From positions 1 to 33,524 of the forward strand of contig JAEINW010000029.1 in NCBI GenBank assembly GCA_016342715.1: 33,524 nucleotides of DNA. The letters run 5' to 3'. Below the pieces are notes generated by a model that was given only the letters and a program-made list of their open reading frames with translations, searched no databases and was not told the origin of the DNA. The translations under genes were made by a program, and so were the position numbers. This DNA is from Salinivirgaceae bacterium. Its GTDB lineage: Bacteria; Bacteroidota; Bacteroidia; Bacteroidales; SZUA-534. Positions 8,701 to 17,687 of this stretch are shown here, piece after piece (position 1 is the first letter of the stretch; every line of letters starts with the position of its first letter).

Positions 8701-9810
8701 ATGAACAAAGGAGTTTTAATCTGGGGATACCTTTCCTCATTTATTTTATTATTGGGTGCAATTTTCATGAACTTGAATTTAGTAGCTGGCAAAGTGCTTT
8801 ATTTAACGGGATTCTTTGCATTTAACTTAGGTTATTTAGTCCCGCTATTTTATGTTATTTTCAAAGAAAATCAAGAGAATAAAATTGGATTAGTTATTGT
8901 ATTTGGCATTTTAGGTTTTTTAACCTTTCTAACCGGGGTTTCGTTCTTTATGATTAATTGGGGCGGTGGCATTATTCTTATTTACACAGGTGGTAGCATT
9001 CTAATTTTAGCAATTCTCACTATTATTGCTTTATCGCGAAGATTCTACGAAACACATATTGATGCTTGGTTTCCGGTTCTAATATTTGGAGTTTTTATTG
9101 TAATAAGCATGCTAACAGGTATGGTTCACCGACATGTAATGCGTGTATTTACTATAAATAATAAAGAATCTATCGAACTAATTGAATCGGTTCAAATAAA
9201 AAACAAAATACTATTTAACCAACTAATTTTGCTCGACACAACAAATTATAAAGACTTAACTCAAATAAACCTAAACACAAAAATTCTTAGAAAAGAAACC
9301 CAATACATTAACGAATATATCGAAAATTTAAAATTCGAATTGATTAAAGAAGTTGAAGGAAGTGCTTACAAATTATTAAACAGCAAACGCCTTGAAAACT
9401 TAGTTCCAGTGCAATCTAATGTTGAAATAAATTCGGTAAATAGGTTCATGCTGAAACGTAAAAAAGGTAAAGCAAAAAAGTTGAAATTATCTTTAATCCA
9501 TTTTAAGGAAATTGTATCAGGACTAATACCTAAAAACGAGCAATGGTTAAAAAATTATGTGGAAATAAACCTAAACACGAAAACACATAAATTAGATAAT
9601 AGAAGATTTAATAGAGATTGGGAGAATCAACAATTTTATAGCTTTCCCTTAGTAACGGTTCTTAACCAATTATCAAAAATTCAGTTTCAAATTAACCTGG
9701 TTGAAGGTGAATTGTTAAATTATTATTATCAAGAAGCGTTGAAGCTTGGAAAAGGAAACATTGAAACTGTAATAAAAGATACCGCTTTTGTTGAAAACCA
9801 ATACAAATAG
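8701..9810 (+). CDS. Membrane protein of unknown function with cytoplasmic helical C-terminus
   Basis: A 369-residue protein that I do not recognise. The first 145 residues hold about five transmembrane helices (roughly 6-26, 33-53, 62-84, 87-110 and 122-141). One hairpin, FFMINWGGGIILIYTGG near 82-98, is loosely reminiscent of the F-K-x-M-H-W-P-G-A signature of GldL-type gliding/secretion motor proteins, but this is only suggestive. The remaining 220 residues are soluble, rich in Lys, Asn, Ile and Leu, and predicted helical. The gene is monocistronic, between the divergent SUI1 gene and rpmE2. A TACTTTG element at 8659-8665 is one base short of a -7 box. A weak AT-only hairpin (9813-9820/9830-9837) follows the stop. 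Confidence 0.7.
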   Translation: MNKGVLIWGYLSSFILLLGAIFMNLNLVAGKVLYLTGFFAFNLGYLVPLFYVIFKENQENKIGLVIVFGILGFLTFLTGVSFFMINWGGGIILIYTGGSILILAILTIIALSRRFYETHIDAWFPVLIFGVFIVISMLTGMVHRHVMRVFTINNKESIELIESVQIKNKILFNQLILLDTTNYKDLTQINLNTKILRKETQYINEYIENLKFELIKEVEGSAYKLLNSKRLENLVPVQSNVEINSVNRFMLKRKKGKAKKLKLSLIHFKEIVSGLIPKNEQWLKNYVEINLNTKTHKLDNRRFNRDWENQQFYSFPLVTVLNQLSKIQFQINLVEGELLNYYYQEALKLGKGNIETVIKDTAFVENQYK

Positions 9811-9859
9811 CCATAAAATTTTGCTTACTAATTTTATACAAATATCTTTTTTAAAATAT

Positions 9860-9890
9860 TTTGTTTTTTAAATACATTACTTTACCTTTG
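9860..9890 (+). promoter_or_regulatory. Consensus Bacteroidota promoter of rpmE2
   Basis: TTTG at 9860-9863, a 19-base spacer, then TACCTTTG at 9883-9890: an exact match to the TTTG-N19-TAnnTTTG consensus. Transcription would start near 9897, giving a leader of about 36 bases before the ATG at 9933. This is the best promoter in the window and supports the phylum assignment. Confidence 0.85.
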
Positions 9891-9932
9891 CAAGCCAATT
9901 ATTTAAGGTTAAATTATTAAATAAATATAAAG

Positions 9933-10196
9933 ATGAAAAAGGGAATACATCCTGAGAATTATCGCCTTGTTGTGTTCAAAGATATGTCGAACAGTGAGAC
10001 TTTCTTTACAAAATCAACAGTTAACACAAAAGATACGATTGAAATAGACGGGACAGAATATCCGTTAGTGAAGGTGGAGATTTCAAGTAAATCGCATCCA
10101 TTTTTTACTGGTAAGATGAAACTTGTTGATACTGCAGGTCGTGTTGATAAATTCCGCAACCGCTACGCTAAACACGCAGACAAAAACAAAAAGTAA
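9933..10196 (+). CDS. rpmE2: 50S ribosomal protein L31 type B
   Basis: An 87-residue protein matching bL31 type B from end to end: the N-terminal [17 protein letters not shown], the [21 protein letters not shown] core and the closing FRNRYAKH with a lysine-rich tail. Type B L31 lacks the zinc-binding cysteines of type A; this copy has no cysteine at all. It sits on the large subunit near the central protuberance and bridges to the small subunit. The gene stands alone with a consensus promoter and a strong terminator. No Zur-type operator is obvious, so it may be the ordinary L31 of this organism rather than a zinc-starvation paralogue. Confidence 0.95.
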   Translation: MKKGIHPENYRLVVFKDMSNSETFFTKSTVNTKDTIEIDGTEYPLVKVEISSKSHPFFTGKMKLVDTAGRVDKFRNRYAKHADKNKK

Positions 10197-10218
10197 AAAA
10201 TACTTAGATTTAAAAGAG

Positions 10219-10250
10219 AAAGCTGTTCGAAATGGAACAGCTTTTTTTTT
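10219..10250 (+). terminator. Intrinsic terminator of rpmE2
   Basis: Perfect 10-base stem (AAAGCTGTTC 10219-10228, GAACAGCTTT 10235-10244) with a 6-base loop, followed by an uninterrupted T run to 10250, 22 bases after the rpmE2 stop. Confidence 0.9.
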
Positions 10251-10280
10251 GCTGATTTTTTAAATAAACCCAAAATTGTC

Positions 10281-10427
10281 ATTAGCTTGTAGCTAATTGC
10301 CAACTCGAATGAACTACCTCGCTGCAGACGAGGTATCAAAATAGTAGAACTTTTGTTTTCTCGCAGCAAGCTGCGGGGAACCGACTGCAAGGAGCTCAAC
10401 GAAGTTAATATGAACCCACATTGTGGG
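10281..10427. repeat. Cluster of four perfect hairpins (REP-like) in the rpmE2-amidohydrolase spacer
   Basis: The spacer from 10251 to 10568 has no gene. It holds four separate palindromes: ATTAGCT/AGCTAAT (10281-10297, loop 3), TACCTCG/CGAGGTA (10315-10335, loop 7), CGCAGC/GCTGCG (10362-10375, loop 2) and CCCACA/TGTGGG (10415-10427, loop 1). The segments around the second and third hairpins (GCTGCAGACGAGG; CTCGCAGCAAGCTGCGGGGAA) look like sequences I recall as dispersed in Bacteroidota, the type mobilised by REP-associated tyrosine transposases. An open frame on the minus strand here is an artefact of the repeat. Confidence 0.6.
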
Positions 10428-10568
10428 ATTAAAATAATCTAAACTTTTCTGCTTCGCCTAAACTAAATCGTGATTTCCTCGATAGGCTTATAGCTATTGA
10501 CTTCTTAATGATTTTTCAAATCTCGGATAAAATAGTAACTTCCAGCAAATTTTACGAATAATAAACCA

Positions 10569-11810
10569 ATGTGGAATAAAAACGAAAAAACCATTTACAA
10601 TGCCACTATAATTACCATGAATAGCAATATGGAGCTTATTGAAAATGGATTTATAACAATTACACAAAATAAAATCACCAATATAGGAATTGGCAAACCA
10701 AGCCATCAAACAAACTTGATTGATGCCAAAGGAAAAATTATTATTCCTGGGTTTATCAATGCTCATACACATTTGCCTATGACAAATTTTAGAGGCCTTG
10801 CCGATGATTTACCTCTAAAAGAATGGCTTGAAGATCATATTTGGCCAGCTGAAGCTAAAAATAATAACGCAGAATATGTTCGCAAAGGAGCTCGTTTAGG
10901 CTTGCAAGAAATGATTAACACCGGAACAACCACATTCTCTGACATGTACTTTTTTGCCGATGTTGTTGCTCAGGAAACTGAAAAAGCTGGACTACGTGGA
11001 GTAATGAACGAAGCGATTCTCGAATTACCAACCAATAGTTACCAAACACCCGATGAGGCTTTAGAAATGGCAGAAGCATTTATTCAAAAATGGCAGGGGA
11101 ATTCTTTAATCATTCCAAATCTGGTTTTTCATGCTACCTACACTTGTAGTTTAAACACCATTGAAAAAATCAAACACCTTTCCGATAAATACAATATAAA
11201 TGTTACAACACATATTTTGGAAACGCAAACTGAAAATAACGACGTTATTGCTTACCAAAACATGGATGCGGTAGATGTTTTAATTGAAACTGGACTTTTC
11301 AACAAAAAGCTATACGCTGCACACTGCGTTTGGCTAAATAAAAAAGAACAAAAGTTTTTTGCCGAAAATAAAGTCTCAATTGTTCATTGCCCCAGTAGTA
11401 ACCTAAAATTAGGCAGCGGTATTGCACCTATACCCCTTTACTTAGAGCAAGGCATAAATGTGGCCTTAGGAACCGATGGTTGTGCTAGTAATAATAATTT
11501 AGATATGGTTGAAGAAATGCGATTGGCCGCATTAATTCACAAAGGAGTGAATCACAACCCGGAACTTATTCCTGCAAAAGAAGCATTAAAAATGGCAACT
11601 ATAAATGGAGCAAAAGCATTAGGCTTAGAAGATAAAATTGGCTCATTAGAAATTGGAAAACTTGCCGATTTCCTAATAATTGACACCAACAATACCTTTA
11701 TGCAACCTATTTACGACTATTATTCAGCCATAGTATATTCAATGAATAGTAGTTGTATTGAAACTGTTGTTGTTGATGGGAAGAACTTAATTAAAAAGAA
11801 AAAGTTATAA
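10569..11810 (+). CDS. mtaD: Amidohydrolase, 5'-methylthioadenosine/S-adenosylhomocysteine deaminase-like
   Basis: A 413-residue metal-dependent amidohydrolase of the MtaD/TrzN group. Metal ligands are in place: H66 and H68 (NAHTH), H215 with E218 (THILET), H252 (AAHC) and D303 (GTDG), plus H188 in VFHATYT as a probable substrate contact. The composite beta-sandwich is visible at both ends (AKGKIIIPGF near 53-62 and the C-terminal IGKLADFLIID). This arrangement, with the IWPAEA segment near 91-96, fits enzymes that deaminate S-adenosylhomocysteine and 5'-methylthioadenosine to inosine derivatives. Related guanine and chlorohydrolases share the fold, so the substrate is probable rather than certain. 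It is monocistronic; no clear promoter was found upstream. Confidence 0.8.
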   Translation: MWNKNEKTIYNATIITMNSNMELIENGFITITQNKITNIGIGKPSHQTNLIDAKGKIIIPGFINAHTHLPMTNFRGLADDLPLKEWLEDHIWPAEAKNNNAEYVRKGARLGLQEMINTGTTTFSDMYFFADVVAQETEKAGLRGVMNEAILELPTNSYQTPDEALEMAEAFIQKWQGNSLIIPNLVFHATYTCSLNTIEKIKHLSDKYNINVTTHILETQTENNDVIAYQNMDAVDVLIETGLFNKKLYAAHCVWLNKKEQKFFAENKVSIVHCPSSNLKLGSGIAPIPLYLEQGINVALGTDGCASNNNLDMVEEMRLAALIHKGVNHNPELIPAKEALKMATINGAKALGLEDKIGSLEIGKLADFLIIDTNNTFMQPIYDYYSAIVYSMNSSCIETVVVDGKNLIKKKKL

Positions 11811-11856
11811 AGGATTAATTTGAATCGATAAAAATATTTTTTATTTTCTTAAAAAC

Positions 11857-13362
11857 TTATCTTTTCCTAAGAATCAGTAAATGATTCTCATCATATAATA
11901 ATTCAAACTTATCTGATTCACGAAGGGTTACAAGTCTCTCATTAAACTTGTCCCTACTTAAAGGATAGCAAGTTCTTTTTGAGGTAAATAATATAATATA
12001 ATCAGCATCTTTTACATTCGGAAAGGTATATATTTTTTTCCTATTAGCTAAATGCGGTGACAGATTAGTGCTTACAGAAAGAATGGCATCATCAGGAATT
12101 TTATCAATTTGCTTATAAATTTCTTTTAAATTTAAATTAGATTCATAATGTCTTCTATCATAAAAGACTGCATTTGTTTTATGTTGCCCTGTGGATTTTC
12201 TATTCTCCAAAGTGTGTATGGTAAAAAAACAAGTCAAAACGGCAGTTGATATAGCGATCCAATATACCATTCTGATAGATTTTACTTTTGTTAAAAAACT
12301 AACTAAACAAAGGCTTAATATTGGTGCAAACTCAATTGAATACTGATTACTTATTCCCCAAAAACCGTAATTATTTGTTAACATCTTCTGAGCATAAATC
12401 GGCAGAAGCATTATTAAATACCTAGGTCGAAACAATAATGCATAGCCTCCTGAAACTAATACCATTAAATGTAATTCAGTCTTAATTCCTGCTAAAGATT
12501 CTTTATCCAATGGACTTGTAAAGAAAAGAGATATTACATATAAGGGCTTTCTAATTATAGTATTTATAACTTCAGGTAACGAATTCCCTAAATGGGAGTA
12601 TCTGGCAAGTTGGCTATGTCCGGCACCATCACGAATATATGGCATAATAAAACCAACTACAACAATGAAGTATAAAATTGAGAAAGCTAACAATGGTATT
12701 TCAAACTTTAAGTATTTTTTTAGATCGATGTTTTTTTTGTTTATCATTAATCCTAAAAGGATAAATGCCAACCACAAAACCATATTTTCTTTTGAAATTA
12801 ATATTAAGATAAAGAAAAGTAAAAACATTTTCTTTTCTTTTTTTTCATGGTAATAGATTAACCAAGGTACCATCATTGCAGCTACCACATTATTATGAAA
12901 ATCAAAAGATAGAGCCGAGTAAATTGCCCAAATACAAAAAAAGTGCGTCAGGATAATTAAAGAAATGGAAGAATTTTTAAAATAGATTTGTGAGTATTTA
13001 TATATGCCAAAACCGCCAAAAATAATAGATGCAATTTGAATAATTAATAATGTATATGAGCCAAAAATGAAGTAAAAAGGGGCATATAATATTGTTATGG
13101 GAGAGAAATGGTCAGCAAAATAATTCATTTCTGATCCTCCTAAGGAAAGAGTATAATAATTGTGCGTAAAATGGGCAAAACTATAAACTGCATGACTTAT
13201 CATACCTAAATCCTGAGATGCTGTACGAAATAAGTAGTGATTTGTTAAAGAAATCAAACTAAATATTATAGCAAAAAATATAAAAATACTTATTAATAAT
13301 GTATTTCTTGAAAACATATTTTCCTTTAACCTCATCAAATATATTCTTTTTATATTAAACAT
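11857..13362 (-). CDS. DUF2079 polytopic membrane protein (GT-C-like)
   Basis: A 501-residue inner-membrane protein with about ten helices and a soluble C-terminal domain of about 110 residues. It matches DUF2079 in its key spots: S-Q-D-L-G near 49-53, FADHFSPI near 82-89, the F-D-F-H motif at 153-156 and S-K-E-N at 190-193. DUF2079 proteins resemble GT-C glycosyltransferases that use polyprenyl-phosphate sugars, but no reaction is established. Three candidate starts (13362, 13335, 13317) exist; 13362 is kept because a promoter ends about 12 bases before it. The gene is divergent from the surface-glycan block, and its lipid-sugar link is plausible but unproven. Confidence 0.8.
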   Translation of the reverse strand: MFNIKRIYLMRLKENMFSRNTLLISIFIFFAIIFSLISLTNHYLFRTASQDLGMISHAVYSFAHFTHNYYTLSLGGSEMNYFADHFSPITILYAPFYFIFGSYTLLIIQIASIIFGGFGIYKYSQIYFKNSSISLIILTHFFCIWAIYSALSFDFHNNVVAAMMVPWLIYYHEKKEKKMFLLFFILILISKENMVLWLAFILLGLMINKKNIDLKKYLKFEIPLLAFSILYFIVVVGFIMPYIRDGAGHSQLARYSHLGNSLPEVINTIIRKPLYVISLFFTSPLDKESLAGIKTELHLMVLVSGGYALLFRPRYLIMLLPIYAQKMLTNNYGFWGISNQYSIEFAPILSLCLVSFLTKVKSIRMVYWIAISTAVLTCFFTIHTLENRKSTGQHKTNAVFYDRRHYESNLNLKEIYKQIDKIPDDAILSVSTNLSPHLANRKKIYTFPNVKDADYIILFTSKRTCYPLSRDKFNERLVTLRESDKFELLYDENHLLILRKR

Positions 13363-13380
13363 AATCTACATTTTCACATG

Positions 13381-13411
13381 TAAATATAATAGTTTAAATT
13401 AACCCTGCAAA
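13381..13411 (-). promoter_or_regulatory. Promoter of the DUF2079 gene
   Basis: On the minus strand: TTTG (13408-13411), 19 bases, TATATTTA (13381-13388), one mismatch from consensus at the last base. The start point would be near 13374, 12 bases upstream of the ATG. Confidence 0.65.
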
Positions 13412-13536
13412 CACAAACATTCATCACCAACTTTAATAATAAAAACATTCCTTTATATAAATTTCTATTAAACACGGATAAGTGAAATATCTTATCAAAA
13501 CACTGACTTAGAATGCTAAAAAAAATGATTAAAAAA

Positions 13537-13565
13537 TTGACTTTAAATATAAATTATTACATTTG
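13537..13565 (+). promoter_or_regulatory. Promoter of the MBOAT/phosphonate block
   Basis: TTG at 13537-13539, an 18-base spacer, then TACATTTG at 13558-13565 (exact -7 match). Transcription would begin near 13572 and the GTG start follows at 13596. It is the only strong promoter before the phosphonate genes other than the box at 16363. Confidence 0.65.
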
Positions 13566-13595
13566 TCCGATTAAATAAATAACAACAATAATATA

Positions 13596-15017
13596 GTGGT
13601 ATTTAGTAGTAGTCTTTTTCTTTTTCTTTTTCTCCCCATATTTTTAATCATATATTTCATTGTTCCTAAAAAGTTTAAAAATTATACAATACTTATTGCA
13701 AGTATATTCTTTTACGCTTGGGGGGCACCAAAATTTATTATTCTTGTTTTATCATCACTTAGCATTAACTTTTTTATAGTTAAACTTTTATCAAAAACCA
13801 CCTCTTATAAGAAATCACTGACAGTATTGTCTATTCTAATAAACATAGGTCTTTTAATTTATTTTAAGTACGCAAATTTCTTTATTGAAAATGTTCAGAC
13901 TATACTAAAAAGCTTCAATATTGAGTCGTTTAGTTGGGTAAATGTTGCGCTACCAATTGGTATATCATTTTTCACCTTTCAATCGCTTACTTATACAATC
14001 GATGTTTATAGAAAAGTACATGCTCCTTTGCAAAAATTAAGTGATTACTTACTTTATATTCTTATGTTTCCTCAATTAATTGCAGGACCCATTGTTCGAT
14101 TCAACACCATTGCTGATGATATATTAGACCGAAAAAAAAACGAAACATCGGAAAAAAGACTTTATGGGATATATCGATTTACAATTGGACTTGCAAAAAA
14201 AATATTAATTGCCAATGTGTTGGGAGAACAGGTAGATGCTATCTACGCATTACCCAATATCGAAATAAATACTATGCTATCATGGGTTGCTATAATAGCC
14301 TACTCATTTCAAATATATTTTGATTTTTCTGGTTATTCCGATATGGCCATTGGGCTTGGGAAATTAATGGGTTTTAACTTTCCTGAAAACTTCAATAATC
14401 CTTACGCATCTCAAAGCATAACTGAATTTTGGCGTCGTTGGCACATTACTTTAGGTGAATGGATGAAAGATTATTTGTATATCCCGCTTGGAGGAAACCG
14501 GGTAAACTCAAAAAACCGACTGTATTTAAACTTGCTTATCGTATTTTTTCTTTCGGGGCTGTGGCATGGTGCAAGCTGGAACTTTGTAATCTGGGGATTG
14601 TGGCATGGTATATTTTTAATTTTTGATCGCTTATTTTTAGTTAAAACTTTATCGAAAATTGGAAAGTACCCTCGTGTAATATTTAATTACATAGTTGTTT
14701 TGGTCGGCTGGGTATTTTTTAGAATTGAGGAGTTTAGTCAGTCTTTATTTTATATTAGAACAATGTTCATTTGTAAAAAAACTGATAATGAATTTCCCAC
14801 CAGTTCCCAATTTTGGGTTACGCTTATTTTTGCTGCTTTAGTCTCCTTTATAACCCTCTCTAAAATCGGATTAAAAACAGAGCAAATAGTTTATTATAAA
14901 AAACTAAATAAATATCAGCACATTATATTCTTTTTAATAAGTATTTTAATGCTCGCTTTAAGCGTTTCATATTTAAGTGGTTCCGGGTTTAATCCATTTA
15001 TATATTTCAGGTTTTAA
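13596..15017 (+). CDS. MBOAT-family O-acyltransferase (AlgI-like)
   Basis: A 473-residue polytopic membrane acyltransferase. AlgI-type signatures are present: FPQLIAGPIVRF near 158-169, YFDFSGYSDMAIG at 241-253, FWRRWHI with H283, IPLGGNR near 296-302 and the catalytic histidine H324 in GLWHGASW, closing with FNPFIYFRF. These enzymes take an acyl (usually acetyl) group across the inner membrane to a periplasmic partner that modifies a polysaccharide. The start is GTG; it is chosen because VFSSSLFLFLFLP aligns with the usual MBOAT N-terminus and a promoter ends just upstream. The next gene, 11 bases on, encodes the expected AlgJ/X-like partner. The acceptor glycan is unknown. Confidence 0.9.
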   Translation: MVFSSSLFLFLFLPIFLIIYFIVPKKFKNYTILIASIFFYAWGAPKFIILVLSSLSINFFIVKLLSKTTSYKKSLTVLSILINIGLLIYFKYANFFIENVQTILKSFNIESFSWVNVALPIGISFFTFQSLTYTIDVYRKVHAPLQKLSDYLLYILMFPQLIAGPIVRFNTIADDILDRKKNETSEKRLYGIYRFTIGLAKKILIANVLGEQVDAIYALPNIEINTMLSWVAIIAYSFQIYFDFSGYSDMAIGLGKLMGFNFPENFNNPYASQSITEFWRRWHITLGEWMKDYLYIPLGGNRVNSKNRLYLNLLIVFFLSGLWHGASWNFVIWGLWHGIFLIFDRLFLVKTLSKIGKYPRVIFNYIVVLVGWVFFRIEEFSQSLFYIRTMFICKKTDNEFPTSSQFWVTLIFAALVSFITLSKIGLKTEQIVYYKKLNKYQHIIFFLISILMLALSVSYLSGSGFNPFIYFRF

Positions 15018-15028
15018 TTGCAGAATCA

Positions 15029-16159
15029 ATGAAAAAATTGTATACAACTATTCTTATTTTATTTGTTATTGTTATTAGCATACCATTTCTGCAAATGCAT
15101 ACAGAAATAATTAATTTAAAACCACTTAAAGGTGCTATAACAAAAACAAAAAAACCAACATTCCACTTTAATAATTGGTTAAATATTAAGTATCAGGATT
15201 CCGTTGAAAACTATGTAAAAGACCATATTGGTTGTTATTCACTTTTTATAAGAATCAGAAATCAAATATCCTATTCCATTTTTAATGAAGCTAAGGCCAG
15301 AGATGTTGTTATAGGTATTAATAATTATTTATTTGAAAAAAATTATATAGATGCCTATAATGGAGATGATTTTATAGGTGAAGATTCAATTAAGGCACGG
15401 GTCAAAAGAATTGTTTCAATTGACAATTATTTAAAATCTAAAAACAAAACCTTAATAATTTGTTTTGCTGCTGGTAAGGGATCATATTACCCTGATTATT
15501 TTCCAGATAAGGATAAAAAAAAAGCCACTGATAGAACGAATTATAAACAATATGTTAAAGCATTAAGCAAAACTAATGTTAATTTACTTGATTTAAATAG
15601 ATGGTTTCTTCAAATGAAGGATACATCTAAGTTTATTTTATTTCCTAAATACTCGATTCACTGGAGTTATTACGGAGAATTTTTAGTGACAGATAGCTTG
15701 GTACGATACGTCGAACATTTACGAAATGAAGATTTACCAAACATTGAGCTAAAAAGCTATGAAATATGGGATAAACCCAAACCCACAGATCAGGATATAG
15801 TTGAAGGCATGAACCTTCTATTTAGATATAAAGAAAAACCTTTTTGCTACCCAAAATACATTTGGCAGAATAGTGTAGGGAAAACAAAACCCAAAACCAT
15901 TGTGGTTTCTGATAGTTTTTATTGGCAAATTTTTAATAACCAAACAAACACCAAGGCCTTTAGTCTAGGTGGATTTTGGTATTACAATTATAAAATATAT
16001 CCAGACAGCTACAAGAAGCCAACAAGAGTTTATCATAAAAACATAGTTGAAGAAATTGAAAACAATGATATTTTTATTATTATGGCAACCGAGGCAAATC
16101 TAAAATCTTTGGGCTGGGGATTTCTTGATAATGACATTTTTAAGGAATTAGATAATTAA
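15029..16159 (+). CDS. AlgJ/AlgX-like SGNH O-acetyltransferase partner
   Basis: A 376-residue periplasmic protein with an N-terminal hydrophobic anchor (about residues 4-21). It has the ALGX/AlgJ pattern: V-I-G-I-N-N-Y-L-F-E-K near 94-104, the Y-Y-P-D-Y segment near 153-157, the catalytic histidine in SIHWSYYG (H211) and the nucleophile serine in VVSDSFYW (S296). Such proteins receive an acetyl group from the MBOAT partner and transfer it to a surface polysaccharide. It lies 11 bases after the MBOAT gene. The usual D-x-H-W motif reads S-I-H-W here, so the aspartate of the dyad may be elsewhere or replaced. Confidence 0.8.
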   Translation: MKKLYTTILILFVIVISIPFLQMHTEIINLKPLKGAITKTKKPTFHFNNWLNIKYQDSVENYVKDHIGCYSLFIRIRNQISYSIFNEAKARDVVIGINNYLFEKNYIDAYNGDDFIGEDSIKARVKRIVSIDNYLKSKNKTLIICFAAGKGSYYPDYFPDKDKKKATDRTNYKQYVKALSKTNVNLLDLNRWFLQMKDTSKFILFPKYSIHWSYYGEFLVTDSLVRYVEHLRNEDLPNIELKSYEIWDKPKPTDQDIVEGMNLLFRYKEKPFCYPKYIWQNSVGKTKPKTIVVSDSFYWQIFNNQTNTKAFSLGGFWYYNYKIYPDSYKKPTRVYHKNIVEEIENNDIFIIMATEANLKSLGWGFLDNDIFKELDN

Positions 16160-16311
16160 ATTACGGGTCATTTTTATTACACAATATTTAATTGAGCTCA
16201 AATAAGTACTCTTAAACCAACCATTTGATATAGATTCTCATATTTCAGAACTGTCCATGTCATCCTAAAGAAACATTCAATCTAAAAGCCATTTATTAAA
16301 ACAAATACTCC

Positions 16312-16330
16312 TTCAATTAACTAAATTGAA
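16312..16330. promoter_or_regulatory. Inverted repeat upstream of the phosphonate genes
   Basis: TTCAATT (16312-16318) and AATTGAA (16324-16330) form perfect 7-base arms around a 5-base centre, about 55 bases before the predicted start of transcription. It could be an operator; AT-rich sequence makes chance quite possible. Confidence 0.25.
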
Positions 16331-16362
16331 TGAAATATTATGGATTAAACCACAATTATTTA

Positions 16363-16370
16363 TAGTTTTG
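16363..16370 (+). promoter_or_regulatory. -7 box (TAGTTTTG) before the PEP mutase gene
   Basis: TAGTTTTG matches TAnnTTTG exactly; no good -33 element is seen. Transcription from it would start near 16377, inside the longer open frame that begins with TTG at 16326, and nine bases before the ATG at 16386. It therefore supports 16386 as the true start. Confidence 0.5.
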
Positions 16371-16385
16371 CAAAAACTTAATTTT

Positions 16386-17687
16386 ATGGCTATAAAAGTA
16401 TATGTTGGAATGAGTGCCGATATGATCCATCCCGGACATTTAAATATTATAAAAGAAGCAAGTAAATTAGGCGAGGTAATTATTGGATTATTGACTGATA
16501 AAGCAATAGCCAGTTACAAAAGACTTCCGGCTTTAAAGTACGAACAAAGAAAATTAATTATTGAGAGTATCAGAGGTGTTTCAGAAGTTGTTGCGCAGAA
16601 TGAATTAGATTATTCTCCAAATTTACTAAAATTAAAACCCGACTATGTTGTTCATGGTGACGACTGGAAAAAAGGACCTCAACAACAAACTCGACAAAAA
16701 GTAATTGATACTCTAAAAGAATGGGGAGGACAGCTTCATGAAGTTCCTTACACTCAAGGAATATCATCTACCCAACTTAACCAAAGCATAAAAGAGATTG
16801 GTACAACACCTGAAATAAGAATGGATAGACTTCGCCGACTTATCGAATCAAAACCAGTTGTTAGGGTAATGGAAGCTCACAATGGACTTACGGGTTTAAT
16901 TGTTGAGAATATTACGGCGGAACAAGATGGCAGAACAAAAGAATTTGATGCCATGTGGTTAAGCAGTCTTACTGATTCTACTGCAAAAGGAAAACCTGAT
17001 ATTGAAGCTGTAGATGTAACTTCAAGACTTCATGGATTAAACGATATATTGGAAGTAACTACAAAACCAATTATATATGATGGTGATACTGGTGGCATTC
17101 CTGAACATTTTGTATTTACTGTAAAAAAACTAGAACGTTTAGGCGTATCTGCTATTATTATTGAAGATAAAACTGGTTTAAAAAAGAATTCCCTTTTTGG
17201 AACTGATGTAGCTCAGACTCAAGATACTATTGAAAAATTTTGCCATAAAATTAGTGAAGGTAAAAAAGCTCAGGTCACAAAGAGCTTTATGATTATTGCT
17301 CGTATCGAGAGTTTAATCCTTCAGCAAGGTATTGATGATGCTATTACACGTGCAAAAGCCTATATTGAAGCCGGAGCCGATGGTGTAATGATTCACAGTA
17401 AAGAAAAAAATGGCGAAGAAATAATGGAGTTCTGTAGAAGATACAATAAACTTGAAAAGCGAGTTCCTTTAGTTGCTGTTCCTTCAAGTTATAATCACAT
17501 GTATGAAGAGCAATTAAGAGAAGCCGGTATTAATGTAATAATATACGCCAACCATTTATTAAGAAGTGCATATCCTGCTATGGTTGAAGTGGCAAAATCA
17601 ATTCTTATACACGAACGTTCCTTTGAAGCTAACGATCAGTGCATGTCGATTAAAGAAATTCTAAACTTAATTCCAGGAACAAAATAA
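16386..17687 (+). CDS. aepX: Phosphoenolpyruvate mutase fused to an N-terminal cytidylyltransferase
   Basis: A 433-residue two-domain cytoplasmic enzyme. Residues about 1-135 are a TagD/GCT-type nucleotidyltransferase: [14 protein letters not shown] with the HxGH motif at 15-18, and TQGISST at 123-129, the counterpart of R-T-x-G-I-S-T. Residues about 145-433 are PEP mutase, with DGDTGG at 232-237, the catalytic [10 protein letters not shown] loop at 260-269 and a C-terminal [11 protein letters not shown]. The mutase rearranges phosphoenolpyruvate to phosphonopyruvate, making the C-P bond. The cytidylyltransferase probably activates the final phosphonate as a CMP ester. The ATG at 16386 is preferred over a TTG at 16326 because the first strand begins here and a -7 box lies between. 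The gene overlaps the decarboxylase gene by one base (TAATG). Confidence 0.92.
   Translation: MAIKVYVGMSADMIHPGHLNIIKEASKLGEVIIGLLTDKAIASYKRLPALKYEQRKLIIESIRGVSEVVAQNELDYSPNLLKLKPDYVVHGDDWKKGPQQQTRQKVIDTLKEWGGQLHEVPYTQGISSTQLNQSIKEIGTTPEIRMDRLRRLIESKPVVRVMEAHNGLTGLIVENITAEQDGRTKEFDAMWLSSLTDSTAKGKPDIEAVDVTSRLHGLNDILEVTTKPIIYDGDTGGIPEHFVFTVKKLERLGVSAIIIEDKTGLKKNSLFGTDVAQTQDTIEKFCHKISEGKKAQVTKSFMIIARIESLILQQGIDDAITRAKAYIEAGADGVMIHSKEKNGEEIMEFCRRYNKLEKRVPLVAVPSSYNHMYEEQLREAGINVIIYANHLLRSAYPAMVEVAKSILIHERSFEANDQCMSIKEILNLIPGTK

Noticed and set aside
10163-10399. 78-codon minus-strand open frame overlapping the rpmE2 3' end
   Set aside because: It crosses the rpmE2 terminator and two hairpins of the repeat cluster; composition is not protein-like.
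13614-13631. Three copies of CTTTTT at the start of the first MBOAT gene
   Set aside because: The 6-base unit encodes the conserved L-F-L-F-L-F helix start and cannot shift the frame, so it is not a phase-variation tract.
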